Origin: Pseudohongiella acticola
Lineage (GTDB): Bacteria; Pseudomonadota; Gammaproteobacteria; Pseudomonadales; Pseudohongiellaceae
Reading direction: 5' to 3'
DNA length: 64,000 nt
Assembly: GCF_001758195.1 (NCBI RefSeq)
Contig: NZ_MASR01000001.1
Coordinates: forward strand, 310,001-374,000
Shown here: positions 47,671 through 57,818 of the stretch, in pieces
Layout: each line of letters starts with the position of its first letter
Position numbering within the stretch: the stretch's first letter is position 1
Notes under the pieces: generated by a model
Seen by the model: only the letters and a program-made list of their open reading frames with translations
Told to the model about the DNA's origin: nothing
Database searches by the model: none
Translations under genes and position numbers: made by a program

Positions 47671-49716
47671 TTACACCTGCAGCAGCTGTTTGCGCAGAAC
47701 AGCGACTTCATCACGCAGTCTGGCTGCCTCCTCAAACTCAAGATTCCTGGCCAATTCCAGCATACGAGCCTCAATACGCGCTATCTCCCGAGTCAATGAT
47801 TTAACGTCGAGTGCCACATCGGGTTGCGCTCCTGTACCGTAGGCGGCAATTTTTTCTGCTACCGAGGCTGACTGGCGACTACGCTTTCGGTTCTTGCCCT
47901 CGCCATTGGCGCCGCCGTAGGCACCTTCCATGACATCCATGATGCTCTTGTTAACGCCTGCCGGCGTAATATTGTTGGCAGTATTAAACGCCACCTGGAT
48001 CTCGCGGCGACGGTCAGACTCGTCCATGGCCCGCTGCATGGAGCCGGTAACACGATCCGCATACAGGATGGCCCGACCGCGAATATTACGCGCCGCCCGG
48101 CCCATGGTCTGGATAAGAGAGCGTTCGGAGCGCAAAAAGCCTTCCTTATCGGCGTCCAGAATCGCAACCAGAGACACCTCCGGTATATCCAGCCCCTCGC
48201 GCAACAGATTGATGCCGACCAGAACATCGAAGTTGCCCAGACGAAGGTCCCGGATAATCTCGGAGCGTTCGACCGTGTCGATATCTGAATGCAGGTAGCG
48301 CACCCGCACATCATGATCCATCAGATAGTCAGTCAGATCCTCTGCCATGCGCTTGGTCAGCACCGTCACCAGCACCCGTTCCTGGCGGACGACAATCTGA
48401 CGGATTTCCGATAACAGATCATCCACCTGAGTTCCGGCTGGCCGTACCTCGACCGCCGGATCAATCAGCCCCGTCGGACGCACCACCTGGCGCACGGTCT
48501 GGCCAGCGCGGTCGGCTTCATACGGGCCCGGCGTTGCCGACACAAATATGAGTTGTGGTGTCAACGACTCCCATTCTTCGAAACGCAGCGGGCGGTTGTC
48601 CATTGCTGACGGCAGCCGGAACCCGTACTGCACAAGTGTTTCCTTGCGCGAACGGTCACCCTTATACATCGCACCAATCTGCGGTATTGAGACGTGTGAT
48701 TCATCAACAATCACCAGCGCATCAGGTGGCAGGTAGTCAAACAATGTGGGTGGCGGCTGTCCTGACTGTCGTCCGGACAAATAACGCGAGTAGTTCTCAA
48801 TACCGGTGCAGTATCCCAGCTCATTCATCATTTCCAGATCAAACTTGGTTCGCTGCGAAAGCCGCTGCGCTTCAACCAGCTGATGGTTGCTTTCCAGTTG
48901 CAACACACGTTCATTCAATTCGACCTTTATCTGATCGAGCGCGTCGAGAACCTTCTCTCTGGGCGTCACATAATGAGATTTCGGAAATATAGTTAGACGC
49001 GGTACTTTACGTAATACTTCGCCAGTCAGCGGATCAAAGAAAGCCAGGTTCTCTATTTCGTCATCAAACAGTTCGATGCGCACAGCATATTTTTCCGAGT
49101 CTGCTGGGTACACATCAATGACATCGCCACGCACACGATAGGTAGCACGCTGCAACTCCATGTCGTTACGGGTGTACTGCATATCTGCGAGTCGGCGCAA
49201 AATGTAACGCTGATCAACCTTGTCACCGCGATCCAGGTGTAGCACCATTTTCAGGTACGAGCCCGGATCACCAAGGCCATAAATCGCTGAAACCGTTGCT
49301 ACCACGATGACATCTCGCCGCTCCAGCAGCGCCTTGGTTGCCGACAGACGCATCTGCTCTATGTGTTCGTTTATTGATGAATCTTTTTCGATATACAGAT
49401 CAGACGAAGGTACGTAGGCCTCTGGCTGATAGTAATCATAGTAGGACACAAAATATTCGACAGCGTTGTCGGGAAAGAACTCGGCAAACTCGCCATAAAG
49501 CTGAGCCGCCAGCGTCTTGTTGGGCGCCATAACCAGAGCCGGACGCTGTGTTTTTTCGATGACGTTGGCAATGGTAAAGGTCTTGCCTGAGCCGGTGACC
49601 CCCAACAGGGTTTGAGCCAGCAACCCCTCCTCCAGGCCGTCAGCCAGCGCTTCAATCGCAGCCGGCTGATCCCCGGCCGGTTCGAAGGGTGAAAACATTT
49701 TGAATTGATTGCTCAT
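47671..49716 (-). CDS. uvrB: Excinuclease ABC subunit B
   Basis: 681 residues from the ATG at 49716 ([18 protein letters not shown]); the frame is open a further 37 codons, but this start matches the family. UvrB is the damage-verifying helicase of nucleotide excision repair. Walker [13 protein letters not shown], beta-hairpin tip region [16 protein letters not shown]-like IVDESHVS, helicase motifs [13 protein letters not shown] and QTMGRAARN, and a C-terminal UVR coiled coil ([17 protein letters not shown]) that binds UvrC. It is divergent from tRNA-Asn. Confidence 0.97.
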   Translation of the reverse strand: MSNQFKMFSPFEPAGDQPAAIEALADGLEEGLLAQTLLGVTGSGKTFTIANVIEKTQRPALVMAPNKTLAAQLYGEFAEFFPDNAVEYFVSYYDYYQPEAYVPSSDLYIEKDSSINEHIEQMRLSATKALLERRDVIVVATVSAIYGLGDPGSYLKMVLHLDRGDKVDQRYILRRLADMQYTRNDMELQRATYRVRGDVIDVYPADSEKYAVRIELFDDEIENLAFFDPLTGEVLRKVPRLTIFPKSHYVTPREKVLDALDQIKVELNERVLQLESNHQLVEAQRLSQRTKFDLEMMNELGYCTGIENYSRYLSGRQSGQPPPTLFDYLPPDALVIVDESHVSIPQIGAMYKGDRSRKETLVQYGFRLPSAMDNRPLRFEEWESLTPQLIFVSATPGPYEADRAGQTVRQVVRPTGLIDPAVEVRPAGTQVDDLLSEIRQIVVRQERVLVTVLTKRMAEDLTDYLMDHDVRVRYLHSDIDTVERSEIIRDLRLGNFDVLVGINLLREGLDIPEVSLVAILDADKEGFLRSERSLIQTMGRAARNIRGRAILYADRVTGSMQRAMDESDRRREIQVAFNTANNITPAGVNKSIMDVMEGAYGGANGEGKNRKRSRQSASVAEKIAAYGTGAQPDVALDVKSLTREIARIEARMLELARNLEFEEAARLRDEVAVLRKQLLQV

Positions 49717-49834
49717 GCCCCGCAGTATACACGGTTGCCATCCCGGTAAGCGATGGACGCAGGCAAACGTGGCACGCATATAACATGTAGACTGTCGGCG
49801 TCTGTCGCAACCATCAAAAGATGACAATCAAGGG

Positions 49835-49863
49835 TTGACCCTTCTTAAAAATCTCATTAGTAT
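49835..49863 (+). promoter_or_regulatory. Sigma70 promoter of tRNA-Asn
   Basis: TTGACC (49835-49840), 17-base spacer, TAGTAT (49858-49863), 38 bases before the mature tRNA, with a GC-containing discriminator ACGCGTCC. Confidence 0.65.
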
Positions 49864-49901
49864 ACGCGTCCTGTTGAGGTCACTCAGTTGACCAGCACAA
49901 T

Positions 49902-49976
49902 TGCCCAATAGCTCAATGGTAGAGTAGGTGACTGTTAATCACTTGGTTCCTGGTTCGAGTCCAGGTTGGGCAGCCA
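49902..49976 (+). tRNA. tRNA-Asn (anticodon GTT)
   Basis: 75 bases with encoded CCA. Acceptor TGCCCAA pairs with TTGGGCA, discriminator G then CCA; anticodon loop CTGTTAA gives GTT (reads AAC/AAU); T-arm CCTGGTTCGAGTCCAGG. The D-loop is short. It is 153 bases upstream of the cyclophilin gene; no hairpin terminator is visible after it. Confidence 0.96.
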
Positions 49977-50128
49977 TATTCCCCTCCCTCCCCCGGTTGC
50001 ATGAAGTTCCTTCGCAAATGACTCCATCCGAAATGGCAATGTAGCACTCTAACACTGGCATCATTTATATCTGCGGTTATAATCAGTCGCTCTGGCTAAA
50101 CCTAGTTTTGACAAAGCGGGAATTGATT

Positions 50129-50833
50129 ATGATTGCAAACAGTTACAAGCACGTATTTATGGCTCTGCTAATGGGCGGCACCCTGGTCCTTGGCGCATGC
50201 TCCGACAACAGCGAAGCGCCTGAGGAGCTGGAGAACATGGCAGAACAGGCCGCTGATACCGCCAATGAGGTGGCTGAAACAGTGACTGAAGCTGTTTCCG
50301 ATGCTGCCGACTCCATCAGCGATGAGATCGACGGCAATCCGGTCGTGGTCATGGAAACCAGTATGGGCAGCATTGAAATTGAATTATGGGCTGACCGGGC
50401 TCCGATCACTGTTGCCAACTTCCTGCGCTATGTCGACAACGACCTGTACAACAACCTGACCTTTCACCGCGTGATCCCTGGCTTCATGATTCAGGGTGGT
50501 GGCTACAACAGCGATTTTGTCGAGGTCTCGGGTTATCCGGCTATTACCAATGAAGCTGATCCGTCACTGGAGAATGATCGAGGCACCCTGGCGATGGCAC
50601 GTACCAATGTCGTAGACAGCGCAACCAGCCAGTTCTTCATCAACCTGGTCGATAATGACTTCCTTAATCAGACCGGCAGAACGCCCCAGCAGTTTGGTTA
50701 TGCCGCCTTTGGTGAGGTGGTTAGTGGTATGGATGTGGTCGATCAGATTGCTACGGTGGAAACCGCTAACCGCAACCAGCACCAGAATGTGCCGGTTGAA
50801 CCCGTTGTCATCGAGTCTGTCACTCGACGTTAA
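50129..50833 (+). CDS. Lipoprotein cyclophilin-type peptidyl-prolyl isomerase
   Basis: 234 residues from the ATG at 50129 ([10 protein letters not shown]). A lipobox TLVLGAC with Cys24 predicts a membrane-anchored lipoprotein. Residues 25-68 are an acidic Ala/Glu-rich helical linker, followed by a cyclophilin domain ([56 protein letters not shown] in parts). It would assist folding of envelope proteins. Its TAA directly abuts the stop of the convergent polysaccharide gene (50833/50834). Confidence 0.92.
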   Translation: MIANSYKHVFMALLMGGTLVLGACSDNSEAPEELENMAEQAADTANEVAETVTEAVSDAADSISDEIDGNPVVVMETSMGSIEIELWADRAPITVANFLRYVDNDLYNNLTFHRVIPGFMIQGGGYNSDFVEVSGYPAITNEADPSLENDRGTLAMARTNVVDSATSQFFINLVDNDFLNQTGRTPQQFGYAAFGEVVSGMDVVDQIATVETANRNQHQNVPVEPVVIESVTRR

Positions 50834-52813
50834 TCAGCGTTTGTGTATCGGCGTTACGTTGGCAGGAGCGGCTCTGACAAAGACCGCATCCTGCTGCGAC
50901 GTCGCCGGCTGTTCCAGCCAGAGCGGATCATCTGACAGGGTATCAGGCTCAAAACCATCCACCGCCTGCATGAGAATACGGCGGATGCTGCCCAGATCAA
51001 GCTCGGTACAGGCTGCCTGAAGCTCGTTCAGCATGGGTTCCAGCACTTCCCATGGCAGGTAGTCTTCCTCTGCCCGCATGATTTTGGGATGCTCGGTGCC
51101 AGTAACCGATTCACCAATCAACAGCTCTTCGAACAGTTTCTCTCCTGGCCGCAGGCCTGAGTATTCGATTGCTATATCGCCGCGATAGGAATTTTCATCC
51201 CGCACATCGTAACCCATCAAGTGGATCATCTTCCGCGCCAGGTCCACAATTTTGATCGGGTCATGCATGTCGAGAACAAACACATCGCCACCGCTTGCCA
51301 TGGAACCGGCCTGAATAACCAGTTGAGCGGCTTCCTCTACGGTCATAAAATAACGGGTAACCTCAGGGTGCGTCACGGTGACCGGCCCCCCTTCACTGAT
51401 TTGCCGTCGGAACAAAGGCACTACCGACCCCGATGACCCCAGGACATTGCCAAAACGGACCATGCTAAAGCACGTCGTGCCCTGAGTGGCGGTGAGTGCC
51501 TGCAGCACCTGTTCGGCAAAACGTTTGGTGGCGCCCATGACGTTGGTAGGCCGGACCGCTTTGTCGGTAGAGATCAGAACAAAGTGCTGCACACCACACT
51601 GTTTTGCTGCGAGCGCAGAAACCGCAGTACCAAAAACATTGTTGTGAACCCCTTCAACGACATTGCGCTCAACCATGGGTACCTGTTTATAGGCAGCCAC
51701 ATGGTAAACCGTATCGACCCCGAACCGTGTCATCACGGCATTCATCTGGCCCTGATTACAGACGTTGCCCAGCAAAGCAATAATTTCAGGCTCTTCCGCA
51801 CTGTCGCTCTCAGGCAGGGAGTCGCGCAGCGCCTGTAATTCAAGTTCTACGTCATAGAGACCGAATTCGAAACTGTCGAGTAATACCAGTCTGGCGGGAC
51901 GCAGACTGATTATCTGCCGGCACAGCTCCGAACCGATAGACCCGGCGGCACCCGTCACCAGGACAGATTTGCCCGTGATACATGCCCCCATCAGACCCTG
52001 ATCCGGCGGTACAATATCACGCCCCAGAAGGTCCTCAATATCAATGTCCCGAACTTCATCGACATGCACTTTACCCGAGCGCATATCGAACAGTTCCGGC
52101 ACTGTTTTTACATGGACCGGCAAATGTTCAAGTCGATTGAGAATCTCTTTACGCTCAGCATGGCTGGCGGAAGGCATGGCCAGCAATATCTGTCGGACCG
52201 AAAAATTGGTAATCAGATCAGCCAGAGCCGATGGGCTGTAGACACGAATACCATGAACAATGCTACCAACGATGTGACGACTGTCGTCAACAAACGCCAC
52301 CGGCAGGTATTGGTCACCATTCTGTAAGGCTGCCACCAATTGCATACCGGAACTGCCAGCGCCATAGATTATGACGGGCTCTTTGGGACGAAAGTTCTGA
52401 ATCAGGCTCTGCAGTGCTATTTTGGCTACAAAACGACTGCCGCCAATAAACAGCAGAGCCAGCATCCAGAAGATGGGCACGGCGGCATTATTGGCCTGCG
52501 GAAATGAAAATACGAGGTAATAACCGCCCGCGAAAAAAAGTGCGGCAATGGAGACACCCTGCAACACAATAAACCCGGACTGCACACCCATATAGAGCAA
52601 TAGTGCCCGGTATAGGCCAATGCGAAAGAATACCAGCACACTGATCAGTATGGCGACGCCGGTAAACACCGTCATTCTATCCGCCAGTGGACCCGCGCTT
52701 ATACCAAGCATGCTAAAAGACAACCAGGCAGCCGTTGCCAGCATGAATCCGTCAACCAGCATTAACAAAGCCTGCTTAACGTTTCTCGATAGCGGTATCG
52801 TGTATAGGTTCAT
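50834..52813 (-). CDS. WbpM/CapD-like nucleotide-sugar 4,6-dehydratase
   Basis: 659 residues. Four or five N-terminal membrane helices (about 15-130), a first Rossmann-like domain (VIIYGAGSSGMQLVAAL), then the SDR domain with G-x-x-G-x-x-G at 288-294 (VTGAAGSIGSELC), the catalytic-region FVLISTDKAVRPTNVMGATK and a late DIAIEYSGLRPGEKLFEEL. Family members convert UDP-GlcNAc to 4-keto-6-deoxy sugars for O-antigen, capsule or glycoprotein synthesis. It overlaps the WbpL-like gene by four bases (ATGA). Confidence 0.92.
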   Translation of the reverse strand: MNLYTIPLSRNVKQALLMLVDGFMLATAAWLSFSMLGISAGPLADRMTVFTGVAILISVLVFFRIGLYRALLLYMGVQSGFIVLQGVSIAALFFAGGYYLVFSFPQANNAAVPIFWMLALLFIGGSRFVAKIALQSLIQNFRPKEPVIIYGAGSSGMQLVAALQNGDQYLPVAFVDDSRHIVGSIVHGIRVYSPSALADLITNFSVRQILLAMPSASHAERKEILNRLEHLPVHVKTVPELFDMRSGKVHVDEVRDIDIEDLLGRDIVPPDQGLMGACITGKSVLVTGAAGSIGSELCRQIISLRPARLVLLDSFEFGLYDVELELQALRDSLPESDSAEEPEIIALLGNVCNQGQMNAVMTRFGVDTVYHVAAYKQVPMVERNVVEGVHNNVFGTAVSALAAKQCGVQHFVLISTDKAVRPTNVMGATKRFAEQVLQALTATQGTTCFSMVRFGNVLGSSGSVVPLFRRQISEGGPVTVTHPEVTRYFMTVEEAAQLVIQAGSMASGGDVFVLDMHDPIKIVDLARKMIHLMGYDVRDENSYRGDIAIEYSGLRPGEKLFEELLIGESVTGTEHPKIMRAEEDYLPWEVLEPMLNELQAACTELDLGSIRRILMQAVDGFEPDTLSDDPLWLEQPATSQQDAVFVRAAPANVTPIHKR

Positions 52814-53865
52814 ACCTGGTCCTTTGATTCGAAGCCTTTGCGGGCACCGCGATCGGTCCCTGCTCCTAACATGGCGGCTAACAACATTAACGGTACTATA
52901 CCAGAGATTGCCAGCACTACCCCATATTCAGGGTATACCGTCGCCAGCCAGGCCAACGGTAGCAGCCACACAAGATTTACCGCGGTCAGCACAATTGCCA
53001 CCCTGGTATGACTATTCAGCCGGCGAGCCAGATGCTGATAGGCATGGGTACTATGCCCCTGAGTCACACTATGGCCGGATAGGCACCGACGCAGCAAGGT
53101 GAAGGTGGTATCCGCGATAAATACACCCATCAGCAGCACCCATACCCAGACTGACAGGCTGCCATTAAAATGACTCAGCAACCCGAGTAAACCCAGAAAG
53201 AATCCGAGGAATGTGCTGCCGACATCACCCATGAACAGGCGGGCTGGTGGCATGTTCCACAGGAAGAAACCGGATGTTGCGACAAACAGCCCGACACAGG
53301 CCCAGATCAGGCCAATCTCAGACGCAGGCAACAGGAAGGCAGCAGCGCCACTGACAAAAAGACATTGCCCCGCTGCCAGCGTATCGATACCGTCCATAAA
53401 ATTGTACAAATTAAGTAGCCACACCAGAGCCACCATTAACAGTGCCGACATCAAAACAAAGGGAAGTTCTACCACGCCGCTGAAAAAGGGTTCAGGAACA
53501 GGGCCTAGAAGCGCGAGGGCAACAAACGCTGACAACAGATGCAGTGGCAATCTGATTTTGACTGACAGCGACCGAATATCATCAGCGAATCCAGCTGCTG
53601 CTACCGGCAGCGCACACAGAAGCACACTGAACTGAAACAGGCTTAAGAGATTCAGACTGGCAAGTATCGAGAGAAAAACATAAATGCCGATTACAATCGC
53701 GAGACCACCCCCGCGCGGAGTGGCCTGAAGATGCGCACTGCGGTCTACAGGCATATCCATTAGCCACGTTGAACCGCGGCGAACAAGCACCGCACAAAGC
53801 AGCCAGGACAACAGGAATATTCCTGGCAACGCGAACCAAACCAACATAGTGAGCCCATCATCCAT
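52810..53865 (-). CDS. WecA/WbpL-like undecaprenyl-phosphate sugar-1-P transferase
   Basis: 351 residues, about ten membrane helices. MraY/WecA family signatures: PRGGGLAIVIGIYVFL, FADDIRSLSVKIRLPLHL, LYNFMDGIDTLAAGQ, FMGDVGSTFLGFFLGL and, late, QGHSTHAYQHLARRLN. It would start lipid-linked O-antigen synthesis by moving a HexNAc-1-phosphate onto undecaprenyl phosphate. It precedes and overlaps the dehydratase gene, the pair that ends the Pseudomonas B-band locus. Confidence 0.92.
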   Translation of the reverse strand: MDDGLTMLVWFALPGIFLLSWLLCAVLVRRGSTWLMDMPVDRSAHLQATPRGGGLAIVIGIYVFLSILASLNLLSLFQFSVLLCALPVAAAGFADDIRSLSVKIRLPLHLLSAFVALALLGPVPEPFFSGVVELPFVLMSALLMVALVWLLNLYNFMDGIDTLAAGQCLFVSGAAAFLLPASEIGLIWACVGLFVATSGFFLWNMPPARLFMGDVGSTFLGFFLGLLGLLSHFNGSLSVWVWVLLMGVFIADTTFTLLRRCLSGHSVTQGHSTHAYQHLARRLNSHTRVAIVLTAVNLVWLLPLAWLATVYPEYGVVLAISGIVPLMLLAAMLGAGTDRGARKGFESKDQV

Positions 53866-53919
53866 CGCCAGCTGTTAGCAGCAGCGGGCAAAATAATAAA
53901 ATGCCGACACTCTCATTCA

Positions 53920-53942
53920 GGGAGCCCCGACACAGGGCTCCC
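53920..53942. repeat. Hairpin between comEA-like and WbpL-like genes
   Basis: Perfect 8-bp stem GGGAGCCC/GGGCTCCC around a 7-base loop, 30 bases after the ComEA-like stop. No T-run follows on the minus strand, so it is not a canonical terminator. Confidence 0.4.
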
Positions 53943-53971
53943 ATTCTACCGTATGCTGGTTGGTCGCGTCC

Positions 53972-54316
53972 TCAGTCGGTTGAGTCCGACAGTAAAATTC
54001 GTGAACGATTGCGCTCCAGTGTCGCCGGGCCGATACCGCTGACTTCCTGCAACTGCTCGACCGTCTCAAAGTCACCATTTTGCTCTCGGTAGCTAATAAT
54101 ATCCATGGCCCGGGTTTCGCCCACTCCATCCAGAGCCAGCGCGAGCGTTTCGGCATCTGCAGTATTGATATTGACCTGATTTTCAATACTTATTTCGGGC
54201 GCAACTGGTTCGTCCTGCGCCAGAGTTACGGGCATGGTAACCACACCCAGGCAGGCCAACAGGCCAAACAGGAGAGAACACAGACCAGCCTTGCTAAAAC
54301 GTTTTGATATTTGCAT
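53972..54316 (-). CDS. ComEA-like helix-hairpin-helix protein
   Basis: 114 residues from the ATG at 54316, with AAGGAG upstream. Signal peptide or anchor (GLCSLLFGLLACLGVVTMPVTLA), then a double HhH DNA-binding domain VNINTADAETLALALDGVGETRAMDIISYREQNG and FETVEQLQEVSGIGPATLER, shown here in parts. ComEA proteins bind DNA in the periplasm during natural transformation. A homologue sits next to wbpM in Pseudomonas. No other competence gene is in the window. Confidence 0.9.
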   Translation of the reverse strand: MQISKRFSKAGLCSLLFGLLACLGVVTMPVTLAQDEPVAPEISIENQVNINTADAETLALALDGVGETRAMDIISYREQNGDFETVEQLQEVSGIGPATLERNRSRILLSDSTD

Positions 54317-54364
54317 ATGGAAACTCCTTTTCCAGATTTCATTTTCAGATTTCAGTACATCTAC

Positions 54365-54382
54365 GTGATAGCCACTTATCAC
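54365..54382. promoter_or_regulatory. Palindrome upstream of the comEA-like gene
   Basis: GTGATAgccactTATCAC, a 6-bp inverted repeat with a 6-base spacer, about 50 bases upstream of the ComEA-like start, in the pyrF-comEA gap. Operator-like; the binding protein is unknown. Confidence 0.3.
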
Positions 54383-54418
54383 TTTTAGACAGGGGCTGAT
54401 CAGTGTTTAGCACAAATT

Positions 54419-55123
54419 CTACTGCACGCCAGAAATTTCTTGCTGTATCAGTGCCAGTTTTTCTATCGGCTCCCGGGCACGGGTAATCGGTCTACCTATC
54501 ACCAGGTAGTCACTGCCCTGCTGTATTGCAGCGGCGGGCGTCACGATACGTTTTTGATCGTTGGCGGCATCACCCTGAGGCCGGATACCCGGGGTGACCA
54601 GCAGAAAATCCTTACGCAGCAGCATTCTGAGCTCACTGACTTCTGCAGCAGAGCAGACCACGCCGTCCATACCGCATTCCTGTGCCAGTGACGCCAGTCG
54701 CTGTACCTGCTCCAGCGGTGATCGTGCTACGCCCTGAATCGCCAGATCATTTTCTGCCAGACTGGTTAACAATGTCACCGCAACCAGTAGTGGTTTATGT
54801 TCGCTATTATCGACAGCATCGCGTGCTGCACGCAACATGTCCGAACCGCCGGCTGCATGCAGCGTCAACATCCAGACCCCAAGATCCGCTGCTGCCGCTA
54901 CAGCCTTGTTAACAGTATTGGGAATATCATGGAATTTTAGATCAAGAAAAATATCAAAACCCATGTCTGCTACCCTTCTGACCAGATCCGGCCCATATCG
55001 GGTAAACAGTTCCTTGCCTATTTTTACCCGGCAGCTTGATGGGTCAAGTTGACGTAAAAGCGCCATCACATCATTGTCACTGGCCATATCCAGGGCAATA
55101 ATTATTTTATTCGGATCTTGCAC
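54419..55123 (-). CDS. pyrF: Orotidine 5'-phosphate decarboxylase
   Basis: 234 residues from a GTG at 55123, chosen because GGAGG lies 7 bases upstream; another GTG eight codons earlier is less well placed. PyrF forms UMP in the last de novo pyrimidine step. Signature: IIIALDMAS, CRVKIGKELFTRYGP, and the catalytic FDIFLDLKFHDIPNTV (DxKxxD). Late block YLVIGRPITRA. It follows lapA. Confidence 0.95.
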   Translation of the reverse strand: MQDPNKIIIALDMASDNDVMALLRQLDPSSCRVKIGKELFTRYGPDLVRRVADMGFDIFLDLKFHDIPNTVNKAVAAAADLGVWMLTLHAAGGSDMLRAARDAVDNSEHKPLLVAVTLLTSLAENDLAIQGVARSPLEQVQRLASLAQECGMDGVVCSAAEVSELRMLLRKDFLLVTPGIRPQGDAANDQKRIVTPAAAIQQGSDYLVIGRPITRAREPIEKLALIQQEISGVQ

Positions 55124-55182
55124 GGTATCGCCTCCAACGGTTTCCACGTCAATTTGCAGGCAACCTGAGTTGCCGTGTGTTC

Positions 55183-55473
55183 TCAGTCTGTTCTGGTGGG
55201 TTTAGCACCGGAACGTTTGGCCAACTCCTTTTCCAACGCCCGAATACGAAAACGTAAGCGGGTATCCCGAATCAGGCCAGCGCCTATCAACAGCCCTGTC
55301 AGCCCACCCATACAGAAGGTGATAATCAGCCAGAATGACAACGGCCTGACGGCGAACTCATAAAAGCCAAATGACAATGCGACCGGTTCCGTATTCCACA
55401 TTGAGAAGCCGACACTCAGTATAAAAATCAACAACAATAACAGAAACATCAACCAACGCTTGAGTCGTTGCAC
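55183..55473 (-). CDS. lapA: LapA-like membrane protein (DUF1049)
   Basis: 96 residues from GTG at 55473, with GGGAG 9 bases upstream. Two membrane helices (about 7-25 and 45-66) and a C-terminal cytosolic helix RLRFRIRALEKELAKR. LapA works with LapB in controlling LpxC turnover and LPS assembly in E. coli. Here pyrF follows directly, with no lapB between. A terminator after ihfB separates it from ihfB. Confidence 0.88.
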   Translation of the reverse strand: MQRLKRWLMFLLLLLIFILSVGFSMWNTEPVALSFGFYEFAVRPLSFWLIITFCMGGLTGLLIGAGLIRDTRLRFRIRALEKELAKRSGAKPTRTD

Positions 55474-55507
55474 AACAGTCAGCTCCCGGTAGACGAAAGT
55501 TTAGTGT

Positions 55508-55558
55508 CTTACAAATAAAAACGGCGCCATTCTTGCGAATACGCCGTTTTATATTTGT
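55508..55558 (-). terminator. Intrinsic terminator after ihfB
   Basis: Core stem AAAACGGCG/CGCCGTTTT (55517-55525 and 55542-55550), extended by ACAAATA/TATTTGT outside it (one unpaired A). On the minus strand the 3' arm ends in TTTTTATTTGT. It lies about 40 bases after the ihfB stop and marks the end of rpsA-ihfB. Confidence 0.85.
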
Positions 55559-55594
55559 GCTTACAATGCTCTGAATCACGCCATACCAGGATGG

Positions 55595-55885
55595 TTAATG
55601 CTCCAGGGTATTATTGACACGGTCTCTCAGTTCTTTGCCTGGTTTGAAATGCGGAACATGCTTTCCACTGAGCGCCACCGGTGTCCCGGTTTTCGGATTA
55701 CGTCCGATCCGGGGCACACGGTAATGCAGTGAAAAACTGCCAAATCCGCGAATTTCAATCCGGCCACCTTCTGACAAAGCCTCAGACATATACTCAATGA
55801 CCGCCTTAACGGCAAACTCGCAATCTTTAGCTGACAGTTGCGACTGTTTGGCGGCTATGCGCTCGATAAGCTCAGACTTTGTCAT
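55595..55885 (-). CDS. ihfB: Integration host factor beta subunit
   Basis: 96 residues. [49 protein letters not shown] in segments; the arm-tip proline is in RNPKTG. It partners IhfA (40330-40635). It follows rpsA by 19 bases, the conserved rpsA-ihfB pair. Confidence 0.97.
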   Translation of the reverse strand: MTKSELIERIAAKQSQLSAKDCEFAVKAVIEYMSEALSEGGRIEIRGFGSFSLHYRVPRIGRNPKTGTPVALSGKHVPHFKPGKELRDRVNNTLEH

Positions 55886-55904
55886 GACAGGTTCCTTGAG
55901 TTAG

Positions 55905-57581
55905 TTATTTCTTTTCCATTTGGGCTTTGATCAGGTCACCGATGGTAGTCGGGCCGGAAGCCGCAACGTCCTGGTTCTTATGATCCTGAATGGCGGCTTT
56001 CTCGTCATCCATTTCAATGGCTTTTACAGAAACGCCAAGCACTCGGTTCTTGCGGTCAACACTGACCACTTTAACGTCAAGCTGGTCGCCTTCTTTCAGC
56101 ACATTACGGGCGTCTTCTACCTTGTCCCGGCTAATTTCGGAAGCACGCAACATGCCTTCAACGCCATTACCCAGATCGACTGTGGCAGACTTGGCTTCGA
56201 CGGCCGTGATGGTTGCCTTGACTATGCTGCCTTTCTCAAACTCGCCAACGTAGTTCGCGAACGGATCTTCAGACAGCTGCTTGATGCCAAGGGAAATGCG
56301 CTCACGCTCTGGATCAACAGACAGAATGACGGTTTCAATTTCGTCGCCTTTTTTGTAGGCACGAACCGCATCTTCACCTGATTCATCCCAGGAGATGTCA
56401 GACAGGTGAACCAGACCGTCGATGTTGCCATCAAGCCCGATAAAGATACCGAAATCAGTGATTGATTTGATGCTACCGGAGATCTTGTCGCCTTTCTTGA
56501 ACTGCTCGGCAAAACGATCCCATGGGTTCTGGAAGCACTGTTTGATACCCAGAGAGATACGACGACGTTCTTCGTCTATGTCCAGGATCATCACTTCTAC
56601 TTCGTCACCCAGCTGCACAATCTTGGATGGATGAACGTTTTTGTTTGTCCAATCCATTTCCGACACGTGTACCAGACCTTCAACGCCTTCTTCCAGCTCG
56701 GCGAAGCAGCCGTAGTCAGTCAGATTGGTAACGCGTGCCTTGACCTTGGTTTCTTCCGGGTAACGGGCTTTGATATCAACCCATGGATCTTCACCCAGTT
56801 GTTTCAGGCCCAGAGATACACGATTACGCTCGCGGTCATACTTCAATACTTTGACTTTGATCTCGTCGCCGACATTGACGATTTCGCTTGGGTGCTTAAT
56901 GCGCTTCCACGACATGTCAGTAATATGCAGCAGGCCGTCTACACCGCCCAGATCGACGAATGCGCCGTAATCTGTCAGGTTCTTGACGATACCCTTGATA
57001 ACAAGACCTTCCTGCAGGCTTGCCAGCAACTCATCACGCTCTTCCGAGCTGACTGCTTCCAGCACAGCACGACGTGATACCACAACGTTGTTGCGCTTCT
57101 GATCCAGTTTGATCAGTTTAAATTCAAGCAGCTGACCTTCCAGATGCGTGGTGTCGCGAATCGGACGAATGTCGACCAGAGAACCTGGCAGGAACGCACG
57201 GATATTGTTGAGGTCGACAGTGAAACCGCCTTTGACCTTTCCGTTGATAATACCTTTGACCACTTCGTTCTTTTCGAAAGCCGCTTCCAGCTCCATCCAG
57301 GACTCTGCCCGTTTGGCTTTCTCTCTGGACAGTCGTGTTTCACCAAAACCGTCTTCGACGGCTTCCAGTGCTACTTTGACGATGTCACCAACTGACAGAG
57401 AAAAACTGCCGTTCTCATCCAGGAACTGGCTTTTGGGAATAACGCCCTCGGACTTGAGTCCGGCGTGGACGGTAACCCAGTCAGAATCGATATCGATAAC
57501 TGTGCCGTTGACGATGGCGCCAGGTGTCATATCAACATCAATCAGACTTTGTTCAAATAATTCAGCGAAACTTTCACTCAT
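55905..57581 (-). CDS. rpsA: 30S ribosomal protein S1
   Basis: 558 residues, six S1 (OB-fold) domains: the first two (about 17-165) bind the ribosome, the other four bind mRNA, e.g. [30 protein letters not shown] in parts, [19 protein letters not shown] and [26 protein letters not shown] precedes the ATG. It is preceded by a terminator and about 90 bases of leader, so it seems to have its own start of transcription. E. coli S1 is 557 aa. Confidence 0.98.
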   Translation of the reverse strand: MSESFAELFEQSLIDVDMTPGAIVNGTVIDIDSDWVTVHAGLKSEGVIPKSQFLDENGSFSLSVGDIVKVALEAVEDGFGETRLSREKAKRAESWMELEAAFEKNEVVKGIINGKVKGGFTVDLNNIRAFLPGSLVDIRPIRDTTHLEGQLLEFKLIKLDQKRNNVVVSRRAVLEAVSSEERDELLASLQEGLVIKGIVKNLTDYGAFVDLGGVDGLLHITDMSWKRIKHPSEIVNVGDEIKVKVLKYDRERNRVSLGLKQLGEDPWVDIKARYPEETKVKARVTNLTDYGCFAELEEGVEGLVHVSEMDWTNKNVHPSKIVQLGDEVEVMILDIDEERRRISLGIKQCFQNPWDRFAEQFKKGDKISGSIKSITDFGIFIGLDGNIDGLVHLSDISWDESGEDAVRAYKKGDEIETVILSVDPERERISLGIKQLSEDPFANYVGEFEKGSIVKATITAVEAKSATVDLGNGVEGMLRASEISRDKVEDARNVLKEGDQLDVKVVSVDRKNRVLGVSVKAIEMDDEKAAIQDHKNQDVAASGPTTIGDLIKAQMEKK

Positions 57582-57677
57582 GTTTAATCCTGTAAATTAA
57601 ATTAGCCGTCAAAAGGTACCAGGAGGCACGTTCTGCAGCTTCAGTACAACCGCACACCAGCATGTACGGGCCAATGA

Positions 57678-57723
57678 CAAAAAGCCCGCTGATGGACAAT
57701 GCTGGCTCCATCATCAGGCCGGG
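57678..57723 (-). terminator. Intrinsic terminator between cmk and rpsA
   Basis: Stem CCCG-(GC)-CTGATG paired with CATCAG-CGGG (57723-57712 and 57694...57685 on the minus strand), followed by CTTTTTG. It sits 135 bases after the cmk stop and 100 bases before the rpsA start. Confidence 0.75.
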
Positions 57724-57762
57724 TACTCAGTCTAACTTGTTGCGGTCCTGCTTGGGTCTTGC

Positions 57763-57782
57763 CTGAATCTGGTTCGATTCAG
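57763..57782. repeat. Hairpin in the cmk-rpsA intergenic region
   Basis: Perfect 7-bp inverted repeat CTGAATC/GATTCAG with a 6-base loop. A second small repeat CCGG/CCGG lies at 57792-57809. Both fall within the short transcript predicted between the promoter at 57819-57846 and the terminator at 57678-57723. Confidence 0.5.
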
Positions 57783-57818
57783 TCGTGCCTGCCGGTTCAG
57801 ATTCACCGGACTGTTTTG

